NCBI GenBank assembly: GCA_013339895.1
Contig: JABACO010000012.1
Coordinates: 5,798,748-5,862,747, forward strand
DNA from: Ephydatia muelleri
Taxonomy: Eukaryota > Porifera > Demospongiae > Spongillida > Spongillidae
DNA: 64,000 nt
Direction: 5' to 3'
Below are positions 36,014-48,995 of this stretch, piece after piece. A program made the translations under genes and the position numbers. The stretch's first letter is position 1; every line of letters starts with the position of its first letter. Below the pieces are notes generated by a model. The model worked only from the letters and a program-made list of their open reading frames with translations, made no database searches and was not told the origin of the DNA.

Positions 36014-36061
36014 GCATGAGGTGCGGAATTATCCCAAATTCAAGGAAAGGGTAGACCTAAG

Positions 36062-39000
36062 ATGGAAATCTTCCCTCGTGCGGTCCTGTTCGCTTTTGCG
36101 TGCATGTGCGTGTGCGCTTTCGTGCAGGGCAAGTACGTCGCATTGAAAGACAGCCCGGTAAGTCAACTGCGCTTGCACCAATGTCAAGTGGAGATTGAGA
36201 CTTTTCATATTGCAGCAATCCGAGAGCTGTTTGTATACCTATTCCGCTAGTCAAGCCAGCTTGATGAGTGGGACTCAATCAAAGCTGGAAGTGTCTTCTA
36301 CCGTAGAAGTCTTCTGCGAGTCAGGTGATTCCTCAGAACAAAAACTGATGATTAATCTGTATTAAATTTGGTCTCTCCCTAATAGTCGGACATGACGGGG
36401 AAATGGAAGCAAAGAAGTACTGCTTTCGCTTAAAAGAAACGTCTTTTACTACCAATGAGAAGGCGAAAATGTGCGCTGACTATGAATTTGTGAATGCTGT
36501 CGTTAGCTATATATGGTTCATTGTTGCCGATTCTATATACGTTCTTTCTTATCGCCGCTTGCGTTATTTCATACAGATTATCCCAAGTGTCAGGCGATGT
36601 AGAAAAGCTGCTTAATGGACCGTTCTGTTTTGTTCAGACTGAGGACGGCAAAATTGTCTCCGTTCATCACAATCCAAATGAGAGAGCGCAGGTAGTGAAC
36701 TTCAAGAAAGGAATCGCTGCCGCATTCCAAGCTAATTTCAAGCACACCCGCGTGGAGGTGGAAGAGGATACCCAGTCCAAGCATTATTCCCGATACAGGT
36801 TAGTTATACATGTATTCGATACGCATGCAACGATTTGTCATCTTAACGCACAGCTACGAAAGAATTGCTCCCGATCACGTGATAATGCACCGCGTCGTGG
36901 ATTCAGAAAGTGTGATACAGTTTGCAGCTAGCGCTGTGAACGGAAAGCCCCTCAAGGTGGAAAAAGTAGAGGATGTGGAGTACAAGAAAGGGAAGCTGTT
37001 AAGTTCACAGGGGAGGACACTGATCAACTGGAATGGACCAGCTGATTCCTATGACCAAAGTCGATTTGAGAGTACTGAAGGAACGACCGTGGAATGGAAC
37101 CACAACAGTTTTGACTCCAACTTTGGCACAGGTGGCCTGGCTGGCAGTGGACAGTATTCACTTCGCCTGAAATCGTGTTCTACAAAACCCAGATTGTTTA
37201 ATAGAAGAAGCGCGGGACACCAGAGCCTTATTACCTCAAGCACTTTGCACGCCATTGTCCAACGCGACACTAGTAAGATCATAACATATGTATGGGACAT
37301 TTGTGTAACACGTTTAACTCCAAAGAGGAAATGGATCATGAAGAAATGAGCAAGCTTCGTCAAAGTGTGCCATCACTATGGAAGGCGTTAGACTATCTCA
37401 AAACAAATATCAGTGATACCACAACAAGTAAGAGATGAAGGATATCATTTGCATGCACGGATGCAGACATCAATACGTGGCTGCAGGTAGCATGGTGAGG
37501 AAGTTGCTCATTTTGGAGTCGGAACGTGGTCCGTTATCAGGCTTCCAGCCAGCCGTTTCCGAAGTAGTGGAATACCTCAATTCTGTAAGTCTGCCTAAAG
37601 TACGAAACAATTTTCTTATAGTTTCACTTATTCCCGAAAATTTAACAAAGGGACGCGCTATATACATAAAACATTTATTCGACTTTGTATACTCAATGAT
37701 TCATCTTTCTGCAGGAAAGGGACGTTGAAATGAGATCATTTTTGTATTCGCTTCTTGCAGCAGAAGGAAGTGCTAAGTCCCAAGAGGTATGCCGTGGCGC
37801 ATATATGTATAGCAGAATAGAGACAGGCTGTTATTGAATATATACTATTGCTTCAATATTCCAGATTCTTTTAAATGCTTTAAAAAAAACGAGTGATGCA
37901 AAAGAAAGAAATTCAGTGACTGTTCAGCTGGCGTTCGTTCGAAACGTTCGGCCAGAAATCGTGGCCGAAATCGAAAAACTCATCAGGTCAAGCAACGACA
38001 CCACCGATCCTTTAATTCTTACCTACGGAGCGCTCGCCGCTTCATCGCCACAACTGCGAGAACGTATCGTGCAATTCCTACAAGAACGTGTGCATGATGC
38101 AAAGGATAACACAATCGTCCTGATTCATCTTGTCCATGCTTTGGGAAACACTGAATCGAGCTTAGTGGACACCACACTTCTTCCACTGGTAGCACACAGT
38201 AACCCTGAGGTTCGTCTAGCCGCTGTTTACTCTCTTCGGTACAGTGTCGAATCAAAAGAAGTACAAGATGCTCTTCTTGACGGCATCCGTAATCATCAAG
38301 ACACCGACTTTGCCGTGGCAGTAACGCGTGCACTGGCAGCGGGAGCTGAATGGAAGCAACAGACGGGAGCCCTTCCTGTTGGGAAAAACTTGTTCGAAGC
38401 GATCACGCAACATGCAAGGAACAACACTGAGCTTCGCGCCATGGTGTACTACTACGTCATGCTACTCGGCCCAAAGGCGCCCAAGGAATGGATGAGTGCC
38501 ATGCACATGACGCTCCATAAACGGGACACTTCTACTACAACGTGGAATGACAAGGGTGACTCTCTTTATGACCTGGTAGAAGACTCTGCCACCCGTACCA
38601 GCGACCTCACTAAATACCCCTCTAATAAAGCCTACATGTGGGTTAAATCGTTTGGAGTGCCCGACGTCAAGCTTGATGTTGCGTTTGGCGCCTTCGCAGG
38701 ATATGGCAGTAGCGCCAATCCATCCAGCTTCAAGTTGTACGCCAAAGGCATTGCTCGCGTATACGTATATGGAAAAACGGTGACCGTATTTGAGGCTTTA
38801 ATCTACAGTGAAAATAAGCCTGGAGGAAGCAGCATTAGTAATCGGGTTTACATCAGCATCGTCGGGAAGGTTCTCAAAGACATATCCAAGGAGATCCCCA
38901 CCTGCAAATCCTGGACTTTCCCTTTGTTAAACAGTGGAGACTACCCACTATTGGATCTCAGGTTTTCGGTATTTGTATATGCCGGCACCCTGGATTTTAC

Positions 39001-40399
39001 GGTCAGTCTCACTACTAAATTGCAAGTGGACGCTTTACTCGATGCGTGCATTCAAAAATGTGTAACAGCCAATGCGGCGCTGACGCCAACGGTAACTGTA
39101 ACTGCTACTGCTGGTGCCTCAGTAACTTTAATCGTAAGTGTCTGTTCACTTAAACTGCATGGGCGATTTACTCCCACTTTCCCTTTGCGTGAATAATTTT
39201 TATTACGAAAGGAAATTGCTAGAGGCGGAATTGATCTTTCAGGAAGCTTCCAATATCAAATTGTTCCCAAGATTAGCGGCAGTTACCTGCTACCGAAAGG
39301 CCCATTTGAAATCTGCCTTTCACTATCCAATGCGTGGCCCGACAACAGCATCAGTATTTACGTCTACTACCAATTGAGGAAAGTCGAATGGTGTGATGGG
39401 TGGATATCCTATGTAAGTTACACTATCATTGCACAGCATGCAAGGTAACACTGACTTGTATTAAAGATGCATCATAGTATTGTAATAAACCGGTCTATTA
39501 GTCATATGCTGCATGTAATCCTGGGGCCGAGAGTCCCGAGACTGTTCGCATATATATTGCCAACTATAGTGTTACGGCATGCGGTCTGTGGCAAAGCCCA
39601 AGACACTGCATGATGCTTTTTGGTTAAGTACATCAGTCGACATCTATGTATGGTCATTAAATTGTTGAATACCTAGATTTTGTATGTTATTCTATAACAG
39701 TTTTACTTAAACTTTGATATACAGTTACGAGTATTTAAACCATATTACATAACCCACGCTAGAAAACTAATTGCCGCAGCGTGCGTGTAGAATGGCGTTC
39801 GTGCAACTTCTATTATACATAGAGTCATTTAGTAACTGCACATCGAAGACTCATAATTTGCCATGATCACTGCGTATACGGTGTAGCTTATGTAACATCA
39901 CTGGTGCTAATATATAAATCTTCTTATACTTGTTCCTATACATTTGCGTAGCAAGTTTTCGTGCATTTGACGTGACTGTGTGGGCCTCGTCAAAAAGTTT
40001 ATCCGAGGTCCAGGCTGTTGCATTGTTTTGTTTTTGAGGACTTCAATACTGCTATTCGTTTGCATACCACTGCAAGATGCTTGATCAGTACATATGATTA
40101 CGCATTCATTTATATTACCCGATACGTACGTTGTGATAGATGTGTCTGTGATTGTGTGCGTGCGTGTGTGTTGATGGTGTGATGGGTGTTCCAGAGAATT
40201 TACGTGTATGTAGCATTTGATTCATGTATAAACTATGCATGTATATAATATTGTTTTCTTCATTACTCAGCCATGCGGATTTAGCTGGGGCGACAAAATC
40301 AAATGGGACAAACTTTCATACGAATGGAAACTACATTGCTCACCGCTGAAAAGTCTCTGGAGCAGTTGTGACCCTTCTAAGCAGCTGCAATGCTCATAA
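36062..40399 (+). CDS. Vitellogenin-N / large lipid transfer family secreted protein (about 935 aa)
   Basis: Exons by frame and splice signals: 36062-36157 (signal peptide, then GKYVALKDSP), 36216-36324 (YTYSASQASLMSGTQSKLEV), 36386-36489 (KKYCFRLKETSF), about 36608-36798 (GPFCFVQTEDGKIVSVHHN, NFKKGI), 36854-37272, 37326-37427, 37487-37584, 37715-37786, 37865-39133 (LILTYGALAASSPQLRERIV helical lipovitellin repeats, then beta-rich), 39212-39412, and 40271-40399 ending at TAA 40397-40399. Phases match at nearly every junction; exon 4's acceptor is uncertain. The order is N-terminal beta-barrel, helical domain, C-terminal beta sheets. Such proteins load and carry lipid in the secretory route. 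The size is like microsomal triglyceride transfer protein, with no von Willebrand D domain, so either an MTP-like or a truncated vitellogenin-like member is possible. It looks intact. Confidence 0.8.
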
Positions 40400-40837
40400 T
40401 ACAGTACATAGTGATGACAATAGTTGGCTGATGACAATAGTTGCATGGCTAGCGCTGTTTCTTGTCAGTAGTATCTAGAACGAGTCAAGTAGTTGCTGTT
40501 CCTTTTTGAATTAAATGTCTATGGATTTGAACACTTATAATTATTTCAATTAAATTTGCATTGCAATATTTGGAGTAGGTTGCCAATTTGGGGAGAGGAG
40601 CGGGTGATGACATTTCTATGTGCATGGATTGGAACACAGTATTCTTTGAATCACAATACGTTCCAAGATATAACATGAAAAAGATATGCGCACTGCCACA
40701 GGCGCTCGCACAGACAAATTACATGCACAGTATAAATATCAATGAGATTATATGTGAGCAAAAGCCCTTAGGGGAGGATGTCAGAAATTTGGAGTGCCTG
40801 TCACGAAACGTTTGGTCCTCCACCCCGCCCCCAGTCA

Positions 40838-41311
40838 CGCAAAAATTGATCCGGGACGAGTAACGGATGTCAAGATCAGCTTCAACTTGTCCTCCCCTCC
40901 AAGCTTCTGCATTATGCTGTTCGCGATCTACATGTGGGAGCTGTTGGAGGTCATCTACATGTAGGAGAAGAGAAGATGCTGTCCCGCCTAAAAGAACGTT
41001 TCTACTGGCCATGCAGTTCAAAAGCAAAAAGAAATTGGTGCAGGTCCTGTATAACTTGTGCCACAGGAAAAATACCTGCATGGACCTAAAGGGAAAGCCT
41101 ATTTCAATCCATACAGGTGGGATATCCCATGCAGATTGTCAGCGTCGACATCACGGGACCATTGCCAATCACTGACGAGGGCAATAAGTATATATTGGTT
41201 GCGATGGACTACTTTACCAGATGGGCGGAATCATACTCTATTAAAAATCAAGAAGCAGCAACGGTTGCTAGCTAGACAATTAGTTGATGCTGAAAAGCAA
41301 GGTCTAAGTAT
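40838..41311 (+). pseudogene. Ty3/gypsy integrase fragment
   Basis: Across shifting frames the strand reads LHYAVRDLHVGAVGGHLHVG, LSRLKERFYWP, a CxxC pair (RSCITCATGK), and then MQIVSVDITGPLPITDEGNK and ILVAMDYFTRWAESYSIKN. That is the HHCC zinc domain followed by the first catalytic Asp block of a retroelement integrase, with at least one frameshift and stop codons (for example TAG at about 41271). No LTRs are visible. It is a dead fragment about 0.5 kb long. Confidence 0.7.
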
Positions 41312-42060
41312 ATGATATATACACAAAATCTATATATGTTGTCTTTTTTCTGCAGTACTTTTATAGTGTGGTGGAGCAATTCTATTGGTTCCCGCCCATT
41401 CACAGTGCTGGAGTGTTTCTATTGGTTCCCGCCAAATTGCACAACAGCTAATTGATCCTTGTTTCCTGTGCTTTCTCAAAAGCACATGAATTGAATTTTA
41501 TTGCTTTAGTCGTACATTAAAAACGTGCAAGCTATAAAATGATATATTTTATGTCAGTGTATTAATGTGAGTATCTGTATTTGTGTAGATATCTGTGTGA
41601 ATGTGATTAAGTGAGTCTATCTTTGTGGCAGTACCCATTTCAGTATTTGTGTGTAGTTTAAAGTGATTGCGTTCTGCACACACTTGTGTGTTCTATTTTA
41701 GTACAATAGAAGCATACATAGATTTTGTGTATAGGATCATAGAAAGACTCACCAGATCTACACTTTAGTTTCTTAACATCAAACCCTCCAGGTGTCATAA
41801 AAAATGCACATTAAGCGTAGTAATCATGGAGAGGTGTTTCAAACCCCTCCTCTTATAGATGTCAATGGGTACAGAAACCTAACATTCTGCACTTCCTCTC
41901 TTTGGTCTCATACCAGTTCACAATATCCATATGCACACACTCTCCCAAGAGGGAGACTCATGTACACCCACATCTCCCATACCCACCCTCGTAAATCCCA
42001 CACACATGCAACAGCAACTCCCCCCACCCCAAGTCTCCCTCATTCTCATAAATCTAGAGA
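41312..42060. other. No gene recognised
   Basis: AT-rich, with a duplicated phrase TTCTATTGGTTCCCGCC at about 41378 and 41418. The 99-codon frame at 41804 runs into a TG tract. Confidence 0.4.
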
Positions 42061-42062
42061 TC

Positions 42063-42184
42063 TAGAGGTGTGTGTGTGTGTGTGCATGTGTGTATGTGTG
42101 TGAGTGCATGTGTGTGCATGTGTGTGCATGGGCATGCGTGTGTGTGTGGGTGGGTGGGTGGGTGGGTGGGTGGGTGGTTGGGTG
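42063..42184 (+). repeat. TG tract followed by (GGGT)n G-quadruplex-prone repeat
   Basis: TGTGTG/TGCATG repeats (42069-42145) pass into seven or more GGGTG units (42147-42184). Confidence 0.85.
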
Positions 42185-42766
42185 CTAGTGCCTTTTGATC
42201 TTACTTCCTCTTCAGGAGACAGTGGAGTGCAGTGAATGGGTACCTGCAGGCCAATGAAGCTAACATGGAGACTTTGGAGGTGGAGGTCATGGTGAATAGG
42301 CTTCTGGTAGAGGTCTACTTCCTCAACTATGTTAGTATGTTGTTTTTAGCCCTCCACACTAGGACCATGCTCCTTCCCTCGATGAAGGAACTGGAGATAC
42401 CAATCGTTTCCTTCATCATCAACCCTACTACATGATGGAGAGTTGTCAGGATCACATGACTGTATCTCATTGTTGTGTTTTGTGTATTAATATACCAATT
42501 TTTAGAAACTGCAAATATGCATCACCTACAAAGAATCATAGAAGTGTGTGTAGGTGCTTACAACATTTAATCAACTCAACTCAGGAAACAGAACTGCTTT
42601 TCTGTGTGTCTTTGTTATTGGCAGTTACACAGAACACGCTGTTATAGAATCTCAACCACACTGACTACACCTTGCATGTCTGTAAATCCATGCACTTGCT
42701 TTATAAACTAACCCGAGTCTATAGGCCCTATAGTTCACCTGATGCACACGTACCTTTAATACTGCT

Positions 42767-42961
42767 CTACTCGATTGAAAGCATGCATGCATTGAGCAAA
42801 TGAATGGCTGCTAATTTAGCTTGGCAAACCTGAAGACACAACGGAGTACGTCTTTTCCTTTTTGCAGGCTCTGCTGGGGCCTCTGATGTACAAGTCCCTT
42901 TATCAGCCTCTAACGCCTGCACTTTGATTTCAAGGGTACTCAATTTCCCTTCATTTTTCAT
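42767..42961 (-). CDS. Possible small exon: coiled coil plus basic cluster
   Basis: The frame begins MKNEGKLSTLEIKVQALEAD, a heptad-like stretch, followed by a basic AKRKRRT cluster that could be a nuclear signal. Splice context is unclear and no family was recognised. It could be a chance frame. Confidence 0.25.
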   Translation of the reverse strand: MKNEGKLSTLEIKVQALEADKGTCTSEAPAEPAKRKRRTPLCLQVCQAKLAAIHLLNACMLSIE

Positions 42962-43082
42962 TCACATTGGCCATCTCATTGGCGACAAGTTAAGTGATTT
43001 GACGTCATGATCTACTGGACTACTACCGCGAGAGATGACAGATCTTGGTGACGCGAGGTCATCATTATAAGGAAGTGCTTTA

Positions 43083-43146
43083 CACACACACACACACACA
43101 CACGCACACAACACGCACACACACCGGCACACACACACGCACACAC

Positions 43147-43191
<45 letters not shown>

Positions 43192-43240
43192 ACACGCACA
43201 CACACCGGCACACACACACACACAGACACGCACACACACT
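43083..43240 (+). repeat. CA microsatellite with internal duplication
   Basis: A CA tract containing two copies of the phrase CACAACACGCACACACACCG, so the tract itself was segmentally duplicated. Confidence 0.9.
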
Positions 43241-43612
43241 ATCTGCGGAGGGTATTCTTGCCGGAGGTGTTACTTCACTCGTTTGTATTGAATATTAGAA
43301 CACATGCAACATTGTATTCCATCACGTGTAACATACTTATGTGACAAATTCGAGACGAAGATCTTCCAGCTGATCCGTAAAACGATTCAGCATTTTGCAG
43401 GCTATCTCAGGTGAAACTTCATCGGAGTCGACGAAACTGTTAGGACCAGAATATAATTATCTTCTTGGTGAATACCTGTCCATCAAAAGACTCGAGCAGT
43501 CGATTTTTAATGAATCATACTCCGCAACTGCCCATCCATGCGCACGTGCATTTCGTCATAATTTCAAATTTCTAATTTCACATCAGCTTTTATTTTTACC
43601 CTCGTACAAAAC

Positions 43613-43763
43613 ATGGAAGGACCAAATAAGCGATATAGATGCTGGATGTGTCAACAAGACTTATCACGATCTGTCTATTACAGGCATATGCGACGAAATG
43701 GATGTTCCGCTTTGGTCAGAATGCCGACAAAGGAATGTCATACGACAAAGAATACTAATACGT
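43613..43763 (+). CDS. Zinc-finger-like exon split by a MITE
   Basis: From ATG 43613 the frame reads MEGPNKRYRCWMCQQDLSRS then VYYRHMRRNGC, a Cys-x2-Cys ... His ... Cys arrangement like zinc-binding N-termini of transposon-derived proteins. It is interrupted after NTNT by the 113-bp element at 43764. Beyond it (43887-43947) an acidic stretch (DMEEESSDMDK) ends at a GTATAA donor. Whether the halves were one exon before insertion depends on the reading frame, which I could not settle. Confidence 0.4.
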
Positions 43764-43876
43764 TAGTCTCGTACCCAGACCCAACTGTACGTTCATCGCT
43801 TACAGTATGACATCACGTAATGTCATACTATAAGCGATGATCATCGTTACGTACAGTTGGGTCTGGGTACGAGACC
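43764..43876. mobile_element. 113-bp palindromic MITE with 10-bp target duplication
   Basis: Inverted arms GTCTCGTACCCAGACCCAAC, extended by TGTACG, plus an inner palindrome (CATCGCTTA / TAAGCGATG, TGACATCACG) make it almost wholly self-complementary. ACTAATACGT is repeated exactly on both sides (43754-43763 and 43877-43886). It shares its terminal motif with the 70-bp element at 821-890. Confidence 0.85.
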
Positions 43877-44129
43877 ACTAATACGTCACAAGAAAGAATA
43901 ACTTCAGCGTTGATATGGAAGAAGAGAGCAGCGATATGGATAAGGTATAAATTTAAATATGTATGGTGATAAAATCAATGCAGTATTTGCATTAAACCAT
44001 CATGCAATTCTTTCAAAGTGTTATGAAAGGTACTTAAAAGACACAGTACTTACTGCTTTGTCGGCTGTGTATCACATACTATATCCCAATATAAACCAAT
44101 TTAAGCAGCCATGCAGTTTCTCGCCGACA

Positions 44130-44302
44130 TTTGATTTGCAGTCCTTTGGCTCCTTGGTCTCTAATTCGATTGGCCCCAAGGTCCAGTTTCTTCAGTTTGC
44201 ACCACTTCAGTCCACTACAGAGCTCACATATGGCTTCATCCCTCAGACCACACAACCACAACCTCAGCTCAGACAGTGTTGTGTTTTGCTTGAGTACATG
44301 TG
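44130..44302 (-). CDS. NLR gene, LRR exon (3'-most in this block)
   Basis: After a TTGTGCAG acceptor the frame reads HVLKQNTTLSELRLWLCGLR, DEAICELCSGLKWCKLKKLD and LGANRIRDQGA: two ribonuclease-inhibitor-type LRRs. The entry phase is 1, as in the other LRR exons of the locus. The sister copy at 23.7-24.1 kb continues into a C-terminal tail; here that tail is replaced by unrelated sequence at about 44130. Confidence 0.65.
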
Positions 44303-45788
44303 CTGCACAAGTAAGTATTACCAATAATACTAACACTCCCTGTGTGCATTGTTTATATACATGATCGACACAACATAACAGGATGAGAAAAAGTAAAATC
44401 ACAAGTCACACATCAGTGATGGTACCAGGTTGTGTGTGGGGGTGGGGAGGAGGGATTGGCTGTTAATGGATGGTGTGGATGCTTCACACAAGATGAGGGT
44501 GTATATGTGATATATGGATGGAGAGACAATATATGTGCACATGCTCATATTGGTTTGATATGTCATTTGTAATGCATTCCTATGCTTCCATGCATACATG
44601 CAATGCACATTATGTGTACTCATGATTCTATGCACGTGATGTCTATTCATGAGCACACATGTGCACATATACACACACATGTCCTTACACACACAGACAT
44701 AGACACACATACATACTGGAAATACAAGCATAAGTATGGAAGCCATGAGTGGTAAAATAGTTTTGGGGCATTAAGAGTACACATAATTTATATATAATTT
44801 TTGTTTTGTAAATGATGCGTGCACTACATGGGATTAACTCATTGCATCATGGAAGCCATGTAGTAATGGAAAGGTTTAGCATGTGTACTGAACTTGTAAC
44901 ATAATCCTAAACATCTATGTATGCACATGTATTACGTGTTGTTGTACTGTATATTTATGTGCTCCGATTATGTTGTATTTCAATTACAATTACAAATATA
45001 TAAAATGAATAATAGTTAAAAACTGAAGTTGTCTTTTCACTTTCAGTTGCATAGACTGTAATAACGGCAGCATCACTAGACACAGTGTATACATGCATAT
45101 GCACCAAATTGAGGGACAACGTTATTTGACTCCACACAATCAGTTATGTTGCCATTGTGATGCTATGTAGGAATAGTCAGGTGATCAAATGACACCTGTT
45201 CTTCACATTATTAATGCCAGTAGAGTAACTTTGTTCCGTTTATGAAGCAAGTAAAATGTGCATTTCGTCACCCACATCTGTACATGTACACACTACATTT
45301 TATGTTCAGGCCATGTGCATGTGCATACATATAAATGTGCAAGTATGTGCTGTAAACGAATAAGTCTTTTTTAGATGCAGGTGGGAAGGAAGGTTTAAAA
45401 CATCTCTCACAATTAGGGAACACCATCAATCTAATAGTAACTAATCTTTTTGGGGGACTCCCCCCTCCTTCTAAGCAGGATGCATATAATCGCAAGAAGT
45501 TATAAGAATTTAATTGATAGTGGCAAATAATTGACTTCTCTGTCAATCATAAATGTGCATTGTGTGTAAAGTCACTGTGTGTGTGCCTATTTGTGTAGCT
45601 ACATGTAGGTGTATATTTGTGTCTGCAAATATAGATTATGTAAGCATGCATGTTTCATAAAAATCAGACTGCAACAGTTCATACAAAATGGGTCATGTGG
45701 GAGGGTTACCAGGCAACAAGGAAACAATTCTGGGTACAACCCTGTTATTCTTCCTTATAGCAAGGGGAGTAAATGTGTAAATACAATT

Positions 45789-45799
45789 GACACACACAC

Positions 45800-45832
<33 letters not shown>

Positions 45833-45860
45833 TACACATACACACATACACACACACTAA
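45789..45860 (+). repeat. CA/ACATAC microsatellite
   Basis: A CACATACACATACACATA run in the intronic region of the NLR locus. Confidence 0.85.
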
Positions 45861-46235
45861 CACATCACCACACACTGTCCATGTACAGATTTATTCACAG
45901 TGGTGTGTGCTAGTTACCCAGGGCCCATGAAAATCTAAATCCGATGCTGAATTCAAGCCATATGTTTCAGTGTATTTTTACATGTGTTTATCATCTTTAT
46001 TAAAATATATCATATTGTACCTGTTTAAACTGTGTTACACATACTTCACAGTACTTGGAACCAATGTAATAAATACTTTAAGATACTGCAGATGTTATTT
46101 TAAATATATCACCATACAGACATTCCAAAAATGGTATTATTGGTACATGTAATTTCTGCACAGAGATGTGATGCAATGCTCTCTCATAGGAACATACATA
46201 CTATACCTCATTGTAGTATGATATGTCATTCTTAT

Positions 46236-46403
46236 TAAGGCATGATGCTCTCTTATTTTCAATGGTGTTGTATGACAGGACCAGGGTTTCCAACTTGGTT
46301 ATGATTTGAACACCTTTGATCACTTGATCTAATCCCTCTGGTTGTAGTCCACAGAACCTAAGGTTCAGTTCCTTAAGAGTATTATTCTCCTTCAACATCG
46401 TAC
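46236..46403 (-). pseudogene. NLR LRR exon with mutated donor site
   Basis: A 168-nt exon (two 28-residue LRRs: KENNTLKELNLRFCGLQPEG and VQIITKLETLVLSYNTIENK) with a good acceptor. The donor reads ATAAGAATG where the sister exons have GTAAGAATG, so normal splicing out of this exon is lost. Confidence 0.7.
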
Positions 46404-48827
46404 CTGTGTGAAGTACTTGTTCACAATGTTGAGACTTGTTATGATGATGTGTGCATTTGTACACTGTATACATGCATCCAATATGCTAGCTACATAAATC
46501 AATTTGTGTGCCCTTATTTGCAAGGTGAACGGGAAACACAAGTCCCTTTCAGTTTCAGTGATATAAGTTCTCTTTCGTATTGTTGTGATTGAACATCGTC
46601 AAATTTAATTTATTTTCAACAAACAATGTAATGCTTCTTTAGACAACACTTTTGATGTACGGCATTCATGATTTTCATTGATACAGGTGGGTGCATTTGT
46701 ACACTGCACATACCACACACATACACACACACCACACACTCACACACACACACTGGACTACAGAGACTTCCCCATTTGAGCCTTGAAAATACATACATGG
46801 TAATGCTTTGTTTTATTATTGCTTTGTTGAAAGAGTTAATTACCATATATATTACATGTACATCATAACTCAATGCATAAAGGAAGCCTTTTTATACGAG
46901 TAACATTAATTAGTTGCAAGATTTAGCACTAATACTGAACTTTAGCATCTTATATATAATTCGTTGTATTGTTATATTTCTGTGCTTCTGTTATTACTGT
47001 GTTTCATATTGCATAAAATACTCAATCTAAAACTGAACCTGCGGTTTAACTTTCTGTTGCATAAACTGCAAATGGGAATCGTTAAATTTTAAATAATGTC
47101 TTACAATTAGGAAATGACATCAATATGATACTTTAAAATGCTTTTAGCATACCTTATCTCTTTCGGGTGTTTAACCATCCCCCCCCCCCCTCCTTAACGG
47201 AACATTTTTCATCACAAAAAATAGCAACTACAATTGGTTCTAACAAATCATTGATTTAAACCCTCCACCCCCTCTCTGTAATCCATACACGAGACTTAGT
47301 GCAAGAGTAATTTTGGCCACAAGTGTCTCACCAGTCTCCTCATATGACTCTCTATAATCTGTAGTGTAGCTACTGAAATAGGGTGTGTGTGTATGTGTGT
47401 GTGTGTGTGTGTTTGTGTGTGTAGGGTGCATACATTGTACCTGTATAATGTTATGTAACATGTGCATTGTGTATACATTATTAATATGCAAATACTGAAT
47501 TCAGCTTGCGACAGTTCAAAGAAAATGGTTCTTGTTTAAATGTGGGAGAGGCGTGGTTTCCAGGTAACAAAAAACAATGTTAAGTACACCTGTTCATTAT
47601 TCTTCCACATCAATAAATTGCACACACATACACACGCACACACACATACACACATACATGTACAGACACAAACCATTTTTATCAGAAATGCAATTGAGCA
47701 AATCACGAACTGAATCTTTGAACAAAGCAGAATAAGAACCTCTGTAGATTAATGTGTGCTTCTGGGGCATGCCCCAGACCATGTAGGAAGGGCCATCATA
47801 ACTGTAATGGTACTGTACCTAGTATTCTTGCTGTTTGCACAACCAATCCTACATCCTACAGATCATTTCCTCTATAGAGAAATTAGCTTATTTACTTGTT
47901 TCTCTGATTGCTATTCACCACCCCCCCCCCCCCCCCCCCCCAGGACAGTATTGATAGATATTGATTCAATTCTACTTGGTACTGCTTTCATTCAGTAGCC
48001 CGCTGTGAGTCTTGGTACCACTTTATGCTTGGACTTGTGGGTCTTCTTCAGTCCACTATCACTTAACGTAATACAATGACAACCACCTGCCGAGTTTCTA
48101 CTTTAGACAATAGTAATATCATAATTGCACACGATACTTGCAGCCAGGCAACAGTTAATGAATTTGCACTGCTATATATAAGGATTATCCCAACTGGAAA
48201 GAAAGCCTGTAGGTTTTTGTCGCTATTGTATAGTAAGTATTAATAAGTTGTGTAGGCCAATCAATTTTATTTTTTGAGTCACAAACCTACATTCTACTCC
48301 CACGCATGGCATTTCTGTCTAACACCTTGACTGGCTAATGGGAATTTATTTCGTCTTCGTACGATGTTCCTAACTTGAGTTACACGTGGACGAAGGAGGA
48401 AATTAAATAGCAGATATTGAAGTGCTGATCCTGTTGCTCCAAATGTTTAACAAAGCATTTCGTGCATGTACATATTTGTTGTGTATTTGCTAGATTATAT
48501 GTAAGCGGGCAAGTGGAGGTAACACTCCGTTATTGTTTTAAAACGCATGCTCAATCAAAAACTCCCCATGGAGCCAATCCTACATAGGTACACTAGCACA
48601 GGTCCTGATCATTTTCTGCTCAGTCATAAAAGCCTTCTTCAACAGAGTTAATATTTGCAAATTCGATATTTGTCTTAGTCTAGAGTTACACATGTTGTAC
48701 GGTACCACATTAAATACTACCTTTACATGCTTTTAATCTACCATCATCATTCCAAAATAGTGCACAGAGATGTGATGTAACACTCTTTCATACATGTATG
48801 GACATACTTGCATTATGTCATTCTTAC

Positions 48828-48995
48828 CAAGGCATGATGCTCTCTTGTTATCAATGGTGTTATATGACAGGACCAGGATTTCCAACTTGGTATTGACTTG
48901 AACACCTTTGATCACTTCTTCTGATCCCTCTGGTTGTAGTTTACATAGATGAAGGTTCAGTTTCTTAAGAGTATTATTCTCCTTCACCATCATAC
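48828..48995 (-). CDS. NLR gene, LRR exon of unit II
   Basis: 168 nt, phase 1 at both ends, with acceptor CACACAG and donor GTAAGAATG. It encodes KENNTLKKLNLHLCKLQPEG and VQVNTKLEILVLSYNTIDNK, two LRRs. The open frame is intact. Confidence 0.75.

Noticed and set aside
36494..36931. 145-codon ORF as a separate gene
   Set aside because: It runs through introns of the vitellogenin-N gene; only the middle part (36608-36798) is exon.
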